Positions 42,559 to 51,570 of a stretch of DNA of 64,000 nucleotides are shown in pieces. The stretch lies in the NCBI RefSeq assembly GCF_014118685.1, contig NZ_JACFAK010000002.1, positions 124,001 through 188,000 on the forward strand, written 5' to 3'. The notes under the pieces are model-generated. The model saw nothing but the letters and a program-made list of their open reading frames with translations, was not told the origin of the DNA and did not search any database. The stretch is from Flaviflexus huanghaiensis (lineage in GTDB: Bacteria; Actinomycetota; Actinomycetes; Actinomycetales; Actinomycetaceae). The position numbers and the translations under genes were made by a program. The first letter of the stretch is position 1. Each line of letters begins with the position of its first letter.

Positions 42559-44169
42559 ATGAGCTCTGAAATGAGTCTGTCCGACCAGGTGGCTTTGCTC
42601 AGTCGGCAGAATGAAAAGCTGTCGGCCGCGCTCGTCCGCGCACGCGAACAGTTGGAAAAGATGGATGAGCGCCTTGCGGAGCTCGCGTCCCCGCCGAGCC
42701 CCTACGGCATCTATATCCAGCCGGGCCCGGACCGTAGCGCCGACATCCTCCTGTCAGGGCGGCACATGAACGTCACCGTCGATCGCGGTGCGGGAGCGCT
42801 TCGCCCCGGGCAGATCCTCCGCCTGTCCGAACAGCTTGTTGTCCTCGAAGGCCTCGGCTTTCCCACGACCGGAGAGGTCGTGACGGCGAAGCTCGTCATC
42901 GGCACCGACCGGGTACTCGTCACCTCGAACCAGGCCGAACAAGTTGTCCGCATTGCCGACCCTCTCCTTGCGTCAGGGGTACGTCCGGGAGACTCCCTGC
43001 GGGCTGAACCAGCCTATGGCTTCGCCTACGAATTACTTGAGCGACCGGACGTTGAGGAGCTCCTCCTCGAAGAGATTCCCGATGTGTCGTACGGCGACAT
43101 TGGTGGTCTCGGTTCCCAGATCGATCAGATCAAGGACTCGCTCGAGCTACCGTTCCAGCATCCCGGACTGTACCGCGATCACGGGCTGAAACCGCCGAAG
43201 GGGGTCCTTCTTTACGGCCCGCCAGGATGCGGCAAAACCCTTATCGCGAAAGCAGTCGCCACCTCGCTTGCTGAGACGAGCGGGGACGAACGAGCGTTCT
43301 TCCTCAACGTCAAAGGACCTGAGCTACTCAACAAGTATGTTGGCGAGACAGAGCGTCAGATCAGGGAGATCTTCGAGCGCGCCCGCGATCGTGCCGCGAG
43401 CGGCCATCCCGTTGTCGTTTTCTTCGATGAAATGGAGGCCCTCTTCCGAACCCGCGGTTCCGGCGTCTCGTCCGATGCGGAGACAACGATCGTCCCGCAG
43501 CTGCTCGCCGAGATCGACGGCGTTGAAACCCTCGACAACGTTATTGTTATCGGTGCCTCCAACCGTGAGGACATGATTGATCCGGCGATTCTTCGACCGG
43601 GCCGGCTCGACGTCAAGATCCGCATCGAACGCCCCGACAAGGATGGCGCTCTCGACATCATTCGGAAGTATCTCACCCCGGCGCTCCCCATCCATGCCGA
43701 CGAGGTTGTCGCCCACGGTAGCGTCGCGGCCGCGGTTGACGAGATGGCAAGGGTGACAGTCGACGCGATGTTCACGAAAGATGAGCGCACCCAGTATGTC
43801 GAACTCACGTACGCTGGCGGCGGCCGGGAAATCCTCTACCTGTCCGACTTCGCTTCGGGCGCCATGATTGCGGGGCTTGTCGACCGGGCGAAGACGTACG
43901 CGATCAAGGACCTCATTGCGACAGGCGTGCGGGGCCTGACCACCGACCACCTGCTCGAGGCTCTCGACCAGGAGATCCGTCAAAACGACGACATCGCGGG
44001 TGTAACAAACGCCGACGATTGGGCCCGCATCAACGGTCAGTCGACGAACAAGAGAGTCACCTTCGTCCGCTCGCTCGCGGGGGCACAACGCGACGATGAC
44101 ACATCCAGTCCACCCGCGGTGACGCCGAGAAACACATTTGCAGGATCGGACTTTGGGGGGCGGCTGTGA
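42559..44169 (+). CDS. arc: ARC/Mpa AAA ATPase of the pupylation system
   Basis: The 536-residue protein starts with a coiled coil (about residues 5-40) that in Mpa/ARC captures Pup, followed by tandem OB domains and an AAA domain with G-P-P-G-C-G-K-T (Walker A), V-V-F-F-D-E-M-E-A-L-F (Walker B) and R-P-G-R-L-D (arginine finger region). The ring unfolds pupylated proteins. The C-terminus ends F-G-G-R-L and lacks the G-Q-Y-L-type motif with which Mpa opens the 20S proteasome. The ATG at 42559 follows GAGAGGA. The end overlaps dop by 4 nt. Confidence 0.94.
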   Translation: MSSEMSLSDQVALLSRQNEKLSAALVRAREQLEKMDERLAELASPPSPYGIYIQPGPDRSADILLSGRHMNVTVDRGAGALRPGQILRLSEQLVVLEGLGFPTTGEVVTAKLVIGTDRVLVTSNQAEQVVRIADPLLASGVRPGDSLRAEPAYGFAYELLERPDVEELLLEEIPDVSYGDIGGLGSQIDQIKDSLELPFQHPGLYRDHGLKPPKGVLLYGPPGCGKTLIAKAVATSLAETSGDERAFFLNVKGPELLNKYVGETERQIREIFERARDRAASGHPVVVFFDEMEALFRTRGSGVSSDAETTIVPQLLAEIDGVETLDNVIVIGASNREDMIDPAILRPGRLDVKIRIERPDKDGALDIIRKYLTPALPIHADEVVAHGSVAAAVDEMARVTVDAMFTKDERTQYVELTYAGGGREILYLSDFASGAMIAGLVDRAKTYAIKDLIATGVRGLTTDHLLEALDQEIRQNDDIAGVTNADDWARINGQSTNKRVTFVRSLAGAQRDDDTSSPPAVTPRNTFAGSDFGGRL

Positions 44170-45725
44170 CGGTTTCGAGGATCATCGGCACGGAGACAGA
44201 ATTCGGCATCCTGTCGACCGCTCCCATCAATCCCATCCGCCTCTCTGCGGATCTCGTCGACGCCTACGCCGCGCGCGGAGCGGCCAGTCCGCAGGGCCCC
44301 ATCCGCTGGGACTACCGCGGGGAGGACCCGCTCAATGATGCTCGTGGCTTCCGCCTCGAGCGGGCGGCTGCTGACCCCTCCCAGCTGACGGACGATCCGG
44401 CCGCGGCAGCACCGTCGGGTCCGACAGCCGTCCGGCGCCCGAGCGACATCGAGTTGGAGTTACCCCGAGCATCGAACACCGTCCTGTCGAACGGTGCCCG
44501 CTTCTACGTCGACCACGCCCACCCCGAATACTCAGCGCCCGAAGCTCTCGGTCCGCTTGCGGCCGTTCTCTACGACCGGGCCGGCGAACACATAGCACGC
44601 GACGCGATGGCGCTCGCGAACCGGCCCGAGGTCGAGTACATCGCGTACAAGAACAACGTCGACGGTAAGGGTGCAACGTACGGGGCGCACGAAAACTACC
44701 TTGTGGACCGCTCGGTCGATTTCGATGACATCGTCACCGCTCTCATCCCCTTCTTTGTCACGAGGCCAGTCCTGTGTGGCGCGGGACGAGTGGGGCTTGG
44801 GCAACGAAGCGAGCGGCCTGGTTTCCAAATCTCCCAGCGTGCAGACTATGTCGAGAACGACGTCGGTTTGGAGACGACCTTCAATCGCCCGATCATCAAC
44901 ACGCGTGACGAGCCGCATGCTCTGCCGACGTGGCGTCGCCTCCATGTCATCGGAGGGGATGCGAACCTGTTCGATTTCTCCACCTTCCTCCGGGTCGGAA
45001 CGACGGCGGCGGTCCTGTGGGTCCTTGAGAACGGGGGAGCGGGCCTCGAGTGTGATGCTCTTGCCCTCGAAGATCCCGTCTGGGAGAGCCAAGAAGTCTC
45101 CTACGACACGACGCTCACGCACGAACTGTCTCTGCGCGACGGTTCGTCCATGACCGCCCTCGACATCCAGGCGGCCTACGCGGGGATGTGCAGGCGCGCG
45201 ATGGAGCAGGCCGGGCCGTTGGATGATGAAACGGCCTTCCTTCTGGATACGTGGGATGAGGTGATCGCCGGCCTGCGGGCTGACGTCTACTCGATGGCCG
45301 CGAAGGTCGAATGGGTTGCCAAGCTCCAATTGCTCGACGGGTTGCGCGAGCGCGGCACCATGGCATGGGATGACCCGAAGCTCATCGCCTTCGACTTGCA
45401 GTGGCATGACCTACGCCCCGGACGGTCGATTGTCGACCGACTGGATGCAGCGGGTCGGATTGACCGCCTGTTCTCGCCCGCGGAAGTCGCGGGGGCAGCG
45501 ACGGTTCCGCCGCAGGACACTCGCGCCTTCATTCGCGGTTCCCTCATCTCCCGCTATCCCGGCGCTGTTCACGCCGCGGCATGGGATTCGATCACGATCG
45601 ACAACGGCGAAGAGTCGCTCCTGCGCATCCCGCTCCTCAACCCGCACGCGGGAACGCGGGAGCGTGTGGGAGATGCTCTTGAGGCGGCCGACATCACGAC
45701 CTTCCTTGAACGATTGAGAGGCTAG
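44166..45725 (+). CDS. dop: Pup deamidase/depupylase Dop
   Basis: The 519-residue protein shows the Pup ligase-like fold: I-I-G-T-E-T-E-F-G-I (ATP/Mg Glu), F-Y-V-D-H-A-H-P-E-Y with the catalytic Asp, K-N-N-V-D-G-K-G and Y-G-A-H-E-N-Y-L. It converts the C-terminal Gln of Pup to Glu and removes Pup from substrates. An Asp/Ala/Pro-rich insert (about residues 68-97) corresponds to the Dop loop that distinguishes it from PafA. The GTG start overlaps the arc stop. The locally encoded Pup ends in Gln, so Dop activity is needed. Confidence 0.95.
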   Translation: MTVSRIIGTETEFGILSTAPINPIRLSADLVDAYAARGAASPQGPIRWDYRGEDPLNDARGFRLERAAADPSQLTDDPAAAAPSGPTAVRRPSDIELELPRASNTVLSNGARFYVDHAHPEYSAPEALGPLAAVLYDRAGEHIARDAMALANRPEVEYIAYKNNVDGKGATYGAHENYLVDRSVDFDDIVTALIPFFVTRPVLCGAGRVGLGQRSERPGFQISQRADYVENDVGLETTFNRPIINTRDEPHALPTWRRLHVIGGDANLFDFSTFLRVGTTAAVLWVLENGGAGLECDALALEDPVWESQEVSYDTTLTHELSLRDGSSMTALDIQAAYAGMCRRAMEQAGPLDDETAFLLDTWDEVIAGLRADVYSMAAKVEWVAKLQLLDGLRERGTMAWDDPKLIAFDLQWHDLRPGRSIVDRLDAAGRIDRLFSPAEVAGAATVPPQDTRAFIRGSLISRYPGAVHAAAWDSITIDNGEESLLRIPLLNPHAGTRERVGDALEAADITTFLERLRG

Positions 45726-45727
45726 AT

Positions 45728-45901
45728 ATGCAGGAACGTATTGAGAAGCAGTCCCAGCGGGCAGTCAAAGCCGCCCAGGAGACCGTCGCGAAGCAGATTC
45801 AGCACGAGGGAATCGACTCCCTGCTCGACGAGATCGACACTGTCCTCGAGACGAACGCGGAGGCCTTTGTTCAGGGCTTCGTCCAAAAGGGCGGCCAGTG
45901 A
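45728..45901 (+). CDS. pup: Prokaryotic ubiquitin-like protein Pup
   Basis: A 57-residue ORF fills the gap between dop and pafA. It is acidic and helical in its second half (S-L-L-D-E-I-D-T-V-L-E-T-N-A-E-A-F-V) and ends F-V-Q-K-G-G-Q, the Pup C-terminus before deamidation of Gln to Glu. Family members are usually about 60-70 residues, so this is slightly short at the N-terminus. It starts 2 nt after the dop stop and overlaps pafA by 4 nt. PafA joins the deamidated C-terminus to lysines of target proteins. Confidence 0.95.
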   Translation: MQERIEKQSQRAVKAAQETVAKQIQHEGIDSLLDEIDTVLETNAEAFVQGFVQKGGQ

Positions 45902-47280
45902 TCCCGAAGCGGGTCATGGGAGTTGAGACCGAGTATGGCCTGACAACCGCAACGGTGACCGGCGAGCCATCGACGCTCACACCCGAAGATGCCGCGCAAC
46001 GACTGTTCCGCCGCGTCGTCGAATGGGGGCGCTCAACGAACACCTTCCTCGAGAACGGCTCACGGCTCTACCTGGATGTCGGCGCACACCCAGAATATGC
46101 GTCAGCCGAGTGCGATTCGATCGATGATCTTGTCGCGACCGATAAGGCGGGGGACCGGATCTTCGAGTCGATGGCAGGCGGCGCGAACGAGCGGCTGGAG
46201 GAGGAGGGGCTTCCGGAGCGAATCCACCTCATCAAGAACAACGTCGACTCGGCAGGCAACTCATACGGCTGCCACGAGAACTACCTCATCAGGCGCCGCC
46301 GCGACTTCAGAGCACGCGTTGACTCCCTCGTTCCCTTCTTCATCTCCCGTCAGGTCCTCACCGGTGCGGGTCATATCCGCCGCCAACCGGGCGTATCCGG
46401 GTATGAGATCTCCCAGCGCGCTGACCAGATGTGGGACGCCGTCTCCTCCGCATCGACAAGGTCCCGCCCCATCGTCAACACCCGTGACGAGCCGCACGGC
46501 GACATTGAGAAGTATCGGCGCCTCCACGTCATCGTCGGCGACACGAACATGTCCGAGATTTCGACGGGGCTGAAGTTCGCGATGACGGAGATGATGCTCG
46601 TCCTCCTCGATGACGGCGTCATCCTGCCCCAGCTCGCTCTCATCGATCCCATGCGGGCGATTCGTGACATCTCTCGGGATCTCGACCTTACAACCACCGT
46701 CGAGATCGCGGACGGCAGGAGGCTGACTGCCCTTCAGATCCAGCGGGAGTACGCGGAGGCCGCCCACCGCCACTACGACTCGCGCGGTTATCTCACCGAA
46801 CTGGATCCAACCCGACAGAGGTTGGCCCAGCTGTGGCTCGACGCGATAGAGCACCTCGAGGAAGGCGACCTTGACCCTCTCGCGGGGAAGCTCGACTGGA
46901 TCGCGAAGCTCAAGCTTCTCGAGCGTTACCGCGTCCGCTCCGGCCTTGGCTGGGATGATCACAGGCTGAGCCGACTCGAGTTCGCCTACCACGATCTGTC
47001 GCCAACCGCGGGTCTCTATGAGGGCATGGTCGCCCAGGGGCTCCTCGACCGCGTCGTGACCGACGAGCAGATTGCACATGCGGTGGCACACCCGCCCGCG
47101 ACGACTCGCGCCGCCCTGCGTGGCAGGTTCGTCAGGGCCGCCTCGCAGGCACGGCGGGACTACATGGTCGACTGGATGAATCTCCGCCTCCTCGAGGCGG
47201 ATGGTGCACGGTCCGTCATCCTCAAAGATCCGTTCTCTCCGGTCGATGATCGGGTGGACGCGCTCCTGGCTCACATATGA
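45898..47280 (+). CDS. pafA: Pup--protein ligase PafA
   Basis: The 460-residue protein has G-V-E-T-E-Y-G-L (Mg/ATP Glu), L-Y-L-D-V-G-A-H-P-E-Y-A with the catalytic Asp, I-K-N-N-V-D-S-A-G and Y-G-C-H-E-N-Y-L. It activates Pup's C-terminal Glu with ATP and conjugates it to substrate lysines. The GTG start overlaps the pup stop. In most proteasome-bearing actinobacteria prcB and prcA lie between pup and pafA; here there is no space for them. Confidence 0.95.
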   Translation: MIPKRVMGVETEYGLTTATVTGEPSTLTPEDAAQRLFRRVVEWGRSTNTFLENGSRLYLDVGAHPEYASAECDSIDDLVATDKAGDRIFESMAGGANERLEEEGLPERIHLIKNNVDSAGNSYGCHENYLIRRRRDFRARVDSLVPFFISRQVLTGAGHIRRQPGVSGYEISQRADQMWDAVSSASTRSRPIVNTRDEPHGDIEKYRRLHVIVGDTNMSEISTGLKFAMTEMMLVLLDDGVILPQLALIDPMRAIRDISRDLDLTTTVEIADGRRLTALQIQREYAEAAHRHYDSRGYLTELDPTRQRLAQLWLDAIEHLEEGDLDPLAGKLDWIAKLKLLERYRVRSGLGWDDHRLSRLEFAYHDLSPTAGLYEGMVAQGLLDRVVTDEQIAHAVAHPPATTRAALRGRFVRAASQARRDYMVDWMNLRLLEADGARSVILKDPFSPVDDRVDALLAHI

Positions 47281-48044
47281 GACGCGCCCTCCTCGCGCTC
47301 GCGCTCCTTTTGGGGGCCTGTTCGCAGCCCCCTGCTGAACCGGAGCCGCTCATCGTCGAGGTTGCGGGGCCGCTTGGCGCGCCGACACTCATGGACGTCG
47401 ACGGTGATCCGCCCACGGAGGGGAAGATCCGGGTCGAAATTGAGGGGACGGGCGAGGAGCTGACAGCAGACGCCATGGCGCTGTACACGGCTATGTCCTA
47501 CGACGATCGGGGCCGCACTCTCGCCGGGTCCGAGGCGCCTGTTCTCACTGCAGCAACCGAGGCACCGCTTGACGTGACCGGCCACACGGAGGGGTCGCGG
47601 CTCGTTTCCATCAATCCGCAGACGACGGGAGCGGAGATCCTTGTCGTCGACATTCTCCACACTCGTGCGAGGGGGGAACAGCGCGAGGTGAGCGGGCCGT
47701 TCACTGTCGGAGTCGACGGGAGCGGCGTGCCAACTCTTGACGGCACGGGGGAGATCAGTCGCCTCTCAAGCCAGGCCGTTATCCGCGGGGACGGTCCGCA
47801 GGTCAGCACCGGTGACGACATCTACGTCCACTATTCGCTTTACACGGCACGGGATGGAGAGCTTCTCGACAGCACGTGGCAATCAGGGCCGATCCTTTTG
47901 AGTTTGAGCGGAGCCTTCGAGGGACTGCGCACGGGCGCCGCAGAATCCACGGTCGGCTCCCGTCTCCTCATTCAGGTACCCGCTGGTCAGGCACAGGGCA
48001 CAGATGATGTCGTCATCATCCTTGACATCCTCGCCCGGGGCTGA
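47277..48044 (+). CDS. FKBP-type peptidyl-prolyl isomerase lipoprotein
   Basis: The 255-residue protein starts with a lipoprotein signal (R-R-A-L-L-A-L-A-L-L-L-G-A-C, lipobox Cys at residue 15). A first poorly conserved domain (about 30-135) is followed by a clearer FKBP domain (about 165-255): V-S-T-G-D-D-I-Y-V-H-Y, D-G-E-L-L-D-S-T-W, F-E-G-L-R-T-G, G-S-R-L-L-I-Q-V-P. It should act outside the membrane on protein folding. Its ATG overlaps the pafA stop, but a functional link to pupylation is not obvious. Confidence 0.88.
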   Translation: MRRALLALALLLGACSQPPAEPEPLIVEVAGPLGAPTLMDVDGDPPTEGKIRVEIEGTGEELTADAMALYTAMSYDDRGRTLAGSEAPVLTAATEAPLDVTGHTEGSRLVSINPQTTGAEILVVDILHTRARGEQREVSGPFTVGVDGSGVPTLDGTGEISRLSSQAVIRGDGPQVSTGDDIYVHYSLYTARDGELLDSTWQSGPILLSLSGAFEGLRTGAAESTVGSRLLIQVPAGQAQGTDDVVIILDILARG

Positions 48045-48071
48045 CCGAATCCTTGAATCCCGGAGTTAAGT

Positions 48072-49022
48072 TTACCGACGCGCAGCTGCCGTTGTCGGAG
48101 TGACGGCAGGGCCGCTACTGGCCCGCGTGCGGGGATAGAGGGCACTTGCCGCATACGCAACCGACGCGACAAGAAGTGCCGCTCCGAACATGTGGGCGAG
48201 GACGAGCGGCTCGGGAAGATTCGTCGCGTGCTGGACGTAGCCGATGAGTCCATTGAGGGCTGCAACAACGAGAACGCCCGACCAGGCCGTGACCGCGACG
48301 TCAGCGTCGGCCGACGGGTTCATTTTCCGGTGGCGGAGGATAAGGACGAGCCCGGCGATTGCGATGGCGGTGAACAGCCACGCGGATAGTGCGTGGACAC
48401 GACTGACCATGACCGTATCCATGCCCCACCTGTAGGGCTCCGTCGCATCGCCCGAGTGTGGGCCGGCCCCTGTCACAACCGTTCCGAGGATGACAAGGAG
48501 GGCGGCTGACAGCGAGACGGAGTAGGAAAGAATCTGCGACTGGGGCAAGAGCGGGGAGGGTGCGGTGTCCTGCCTTGGCAACCGCCACAGAATGTAGGCA
48601 GACACGGCAACCAGTGACAGTGAGATGAGCATGTGGAGGCCGACAATGGCCGGGTGCAGGTCGACCCAGACCGTGATCCCGCCAATGATGGCCTGGGCAA
48701 TGATGCCGATGAGGGGCCACCATGCAAGCCGCTTCATCGACGGGCGGGACTTCGTTGGCTCACGGCGGTAGACGGCGATGAGGAGAAGAACCGCGATGAT
48801 CGTGAGAACACCGGTCAAGGTCCTGTTGCCGAACTCGATGTAGGGATGGATGGAGGATTCTTCGCGGAACTGGGGCGTGAACTGGCCCGGTTCGCACAGC
48901 GGCCACTGCGAGCACCCGAGACCTGAGCCGGTCAACCGGACGAGGCCGCCCGTCACGATGATGCCGATCTGCGCAACGAGGTTGGCGATGGCGAGGCTGT
49001 GGGTCGTTCTATCGAGGGTCAT
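48072..49022 (-). CDS. ctaA: Heme A synthase, COX15/CtaA family
   Basis: The 316-residue protein has eight membrane helices in two pseudo-repeats. Conserved residues include G-G-L-V-R-L-T-G-S-G-L-G-C-x-x-W-P-L-C, I-E-F-G-N-R, L-H-x-x-I-V-G-L-H-M, V-T-G-A-G-P-H-S-G-D and paired His in later helices (V-H-A, V-L-A-H-M-F). It oxidises heme O to heme A for cytochrome oxidase. It lies 6 nt after the ABC permease gene on the same strand, an arrangement seen next to sufR in other actinobacteria. Confidence 0.93.
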   Translation of the reverse strand: MTLDRTTHSLAIANLVAQIGIIVTGGLVRLTGSGLGCSQWPLCEPGQFTPQFREESSIHPYIEFGNRTLTGVLTIIAVLLLIAVYRREPTKSRPSMKRLAWWPLIGIIAQAIIGGITVWVDLHPAIVGLHMLISLSLVAVSAYILWRLPRQDTAPSPLLPQSQILSYSVSLSAALLVILGTVVTGAGPHSGDATEPYRWGMDTVMVSRVHALSAWLFTAIAIAGLVLILRHRKMNPSADADVAVTAWSGVLVVAALNGLIGYVQHATNLPEPLVLAHMFGAALLVASVAYAASALYPRTRASSGPAVTPTTAAARR

Positions 49023-49028
49023 GTCTTC

Positions 49029-49769
49029 CTACTTCGAGTCCCATCGGAAACGGGAAGCGGCGAGAAGTCCGACTCCCACTGTCCATCCTCCCAGAACAGC
49101 CAGGTGAATGGCGATACCCCCGCCATCGGCAAGTGAGCGCAATCCCTCGCCGAGTGCTCCCGGCGGGGTCAAGGTGACGATCGATGCCCACCAGGTCGGG
49201 TAGCTGTCGGCCGGCACAATGATCGCGCCGAGTCCCGCCATCGCCACCCACAGGAGATTTGCAAGAGCGAGAACGGCCTCCGGCCGGAGCGTACCCCCGA
49301 CGAGAAGACCGAGGGCCAGGAACGCACCGAGCCCAAGAATGAGAAAACCGAGGCCCGGCAGGAGCATGGACGCATCGAGTCCCATGCCAAGCATCATCGC
49401 GACAGCGGTGAGAATGAGTGTTTGAACGAGGGCGACGATGCCGACGGCGCCGAGCTTGCCGAGGAACAGCCCTCTCGGGCCGAGCGGAGTCGTTGCCAGC
49501 ATGCGCATGACACCCCACCGGCGGTCGAACGCGATGGCGATGGCCTGGGAGGTGAACGCGGTCGATGCCCACGCAAGTGCGAGGGAGGACGCGAAGGCGT
49601 GTTCAACGCTCATTGCCTCCTTCCCCGCGAACGGGACATTGGCGAGTGCAATGAGGGCTGCGACCGGGATGATGATGTTGAGAAGAGCCTGCTCGCCGTT
49701 GCGCATGATCGTGCCGGTCTCGAACCGAGTCTGGGCAAGCGCGGTGCGCGCCTGATCTGATGCTGTCAC
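49029..49769 (-). CDS. ABC-2 type transporter permease
   Basis: The 246-residue protein has six predicted helices typical of ABC-2 export permeases, with N-G-E-Q-A-L-L-N-I-I-I-P and R-M-L-A-T-T-P-L-G-P-R-G-L-F-L-G-K. The GTG start at 49769 overlaps the stop of the ATPase gene by 4 nt; a longer in-frame ORF is rejected because it would run through the ATPase gene. The substrate is unknown. Position beside ctaA suggests a link to heme or cytochrome biogenesis, which is unproven. Confidence 0.88.
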   Translation of the reverse strand: MTASDQARTALAQTRFETGTIMRNGEQALLNIIIPVAALIALANVPFAGKEAMSVEHAFASSLALAWASTAFTSQAIAIAFDRRWGVMRMLATTPLGPRGLFLGKLGAVGIVALVQTLILTAVAMMLGMGLDASMLLPGLGFLILGLGAFLALGLLVGGTLRPEAVLALANLLWVAMAGLGAIIVPADSYPTWWASIVTLTPPGALGEGLRSLADGGGIAIHLAVLGGWTVGVGLLAASRFRWDSK

Positions 49770-50680
49770 TGCGCCTCCACGAGCTCGAAATAGAGATCTT
49801 CCAACGATTTGGGCCGCAGGGCGACGCTGAGGGAATGAAGCTCGAGACGGTCGAGGGCGCTCGCGAGCCGCGCGAGGTCCGCCGGCATCGCATCTGACTG
49901 TGTGCTCACCTCGAGCTGAGTGCCCTGGACGCGGTACGTGAAGGCGGGTAGCTCCCGTGCGAGCATTGCCCGGATCGCTGCCACGTCGCCTCCTTCGATC
50001 CACATGGAGCGGCCCCCGAGAAGGTCGTGAGCGGGCCCGTCGGCGAGCACGTGGCCAGAGCGGAGCACAATGACCTGGTCGGCCAACGCCTCTGCCTCGG
50101 ACATAAGGTGGGTTGTGAGAACGACAGTTGTGCCGTCGGCGGCGAGTTGCCTGATGAGGTGGTGCATGTCCCGCCGCGAGGCGGGGTCAAGCCCGGACGA
50201 CGGCTCATCGAGAAACACGAGCTCTGGACTGCCGACAAGGGAGCAGGCGAGCGCAAGGCGTTGGCGTTGCCCGCCGGACAGGTGCCGGACCCTCGTCCGG
50301 CCGTGCTCGGCAAGGCCGAGGATGTTCATGAGCTCATCGACATATGTCGGGTTCGCGTGGAGGCGGCTCACGTGGGTGAGAACGGCGCGTGCCCTCGGCG
50401 ACTGAGGAAGCCCACCGTCTTGAAGCATGACGCCGACTCGGCGGCGCAGCTCCTCATCGTCTCTCGCCCGGTCGAGGCCGAGCAGACGAACCGCGCCCTT
50501 ATCCGGTTTCCGCAGTCCCTCACAGATCTCGACCGTCGTCGTCTTTCCGGCACCATTCGGTCCGAGTATTGCGGCGATCGTGCCCGGGGCGACAGCGAAG
50601 GAGACGTCGTCGACGACGCGGCGGCCGCCATAGGCCATGACAAGCCCGTCGACTTCGAGAGCGTGGAGCATGCGCACCAT
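49766..50680 (-). CDS. ABC transporter ATP-binding protein
   Basis: The 304-residue protein has L-G-P-N-G-A-G-K-T-T-T (Walker A), L-Q-D-G-G (Q-loop), H-L-S-G-G-Q-R-Q-R-L (signature), L-V-F-L-D-E-P-S-S-G-L-D-P (Walker B/D-loop) and T-T-H (switch). It energises the adjacent ABC-2 permease. The last 90 residues form an accessory domain as in DrrA-like exporters. An alternative ATG lies three codons in. It is transcribed divergently from sufR. Confidence 0.94.
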   Translation of the reverse strand: MVRMLHALEVDGLVMAYGGRRVVDDVSFAVAPGTIAAILGPNGAGKTTTVEICEGLRKPDKGAVRLLGLDRARDDEELRRRVGVMLQDGGLPQSPRARAVLTHVSRLHANPTYVDELMNILGLAEHGRTRVRHLSGGQRQRLALACSLVGSPELVFLDEPSSGLDPASRRDMHHLIRQLAADGTTVVLTTHLMSEAEALADQVIVLRSGHVLADGPAHDLLGGRSMWIEGGDVAAIRAMLARELPAFTYRVQGTQLEVSTQSDAMPADLARLASALDRLELHSLSVALRPKSLEDLYFELVEAQ

Positions 50681-50789
50681 TCTAGGGCAGAGAGCACTGC
50701 GGCTTTGCAGTCAACGCGACCCGCCGAAGAGTTACCGGGGAAAACGGCTTATTTCCGAGGGATGGAGACCTGAGCCACGGGCCAGGCAC

Positions 50790-50818
50790 TTGCATTACGT
50801 GAAATAAGCAACGAAAAT
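50790..50818 (+). promoter_or_regulatory. Predicted suf operon promoter
   Basis: TTGCAT (50790-50795), 17 nt, GAAAAT (50813-50818). The -10 falls exactly in the 6-nt spacer of the SufR palindrome, so bound SufR would block polymerase. Confidence 0.6.
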
Positions 50819-50826
50819 GTTGCTTA
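50805..50826 (+). promoter_or_regulatory. SufR operator, perfect palindrome with CAAC-N6-GTTG core
   Basis: TAAGCAAC-N6-GTTGCTTA is a perfect 8+8 inverted repeat, 27 nt upstream of the sufR ATG. The core CAAC-N6-GTTG is identical to the site known for cyanobacterial SufR, which represses suf transcription when it holds an Fe-S cluster. Confidence 0.85.
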
Positions 50827-50853
50827 AAGCAAATGAGCGTGAAAGGAGGGGTC

Positions 50854-51570
50854 ATGGCAGACGTGAAGGAACCTGAATCCGGAACGCGCGAAACGATTCT
50901 CCAGCTCATTATTGAACGTGGTCCAATTACCGCGGCGAACCTGGCTCAGCTCCTCTACCTCACCCCAGCCGCAGTGCGGCGCCACATCGGTGTCCTCGAA
51001 GAAGACGCCCTCATCGAGGTGCATGAGACCCTACCGACGAGCCGTGCACGTCGCGGACGGCCTGCCCGCCACTACGTGGCGACACTCGATGGCCAGTCCA
51101 TCCTCAAGAACCAGTACTCGACTATCGCGATTGACGCGCTCGACTTTATCCGGGACGAGCTCGGCAACGACATGGTCGAGGCCTTCGCGAACGAGCGCGT
51201 TGCCGCGCTCGAAGAGCGGCTACGCCCAGAGGTTGACGCCGCTGGAGACGAACCGGCGCTGAGGGCGCAGGCCCTTGTGAAAAAGCTCTCCGACGAGGGC
51301 TTCGCCGCGTCACTCCGAACTGTCGGGCCGCGCGGCTATGCTCTTCAGTTGTGCCAGGGGCACTGTCCAGTCCAGCAGGTCGCGAAAAAGTTCCCTGAGC
51401 TGTGCGAAGCCGAGACCGAGGCGTTCTCTCGCCTTCTCGGAGTTCACGTGCAGCGACTCGCGACGCTCGCCTCAGGCGATCACGTCTGCACAACCCACAT
51501 CCCGCTATTGATCCAATCACGCCCCCCGGGGACACCAACGCGTGCACACGCAACGGAAGGAAATCAATGA
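50854..51570 (+). CDS. sufR: Fe-S cluster-binding transcriptional repressor SufR
   Basis: The 238-residue protein has an N-terminal winged helix ([21 protein letters not shown]) and a C-terminal cysteine cluster: [16 protein letters not shown] and D-H-V-C-T-T-H. These are the expected Fe-S ligands. The ATG at 50854 follows AAAGGAGGGG and is preferred to an upstream ATG at 50833. It overlaps sufB by 4 nt, so repressor and pathway are co-transcribed, giving feedback control by cluster supply. Confidence 0.93.
   Translation: MADVKEPESGTRETILQLIIERGPITAANLAQLLYLTPAAVRRHIGVLEEDALIEVHETLPTSRARRGRPARHYVATLDGQSILKNQYSTIAIDALDFIRDELGNDMVEAFANERVAALEERLRPEVDAAGDEPALRAQALVKKLSDEGFAASLRTVGPRGYALQLCQGHCPVQQVAKKFPELCEAETEAFSRLLGVHVQRLATLASGDHVCTTHIPLLIQSRPPGTPTRAHATEGNQ

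Noticed and set aside
45898-45901. Possible hidden proteasome genes between pup and pafA
   Set aside because: pup and pafA overlap by 4 nt, so there is no room.
46261-47274. 337-codon minus-strand ORF inside pafA
   Set aside because: Antisense shadow of pafA; no recognisable protein family.
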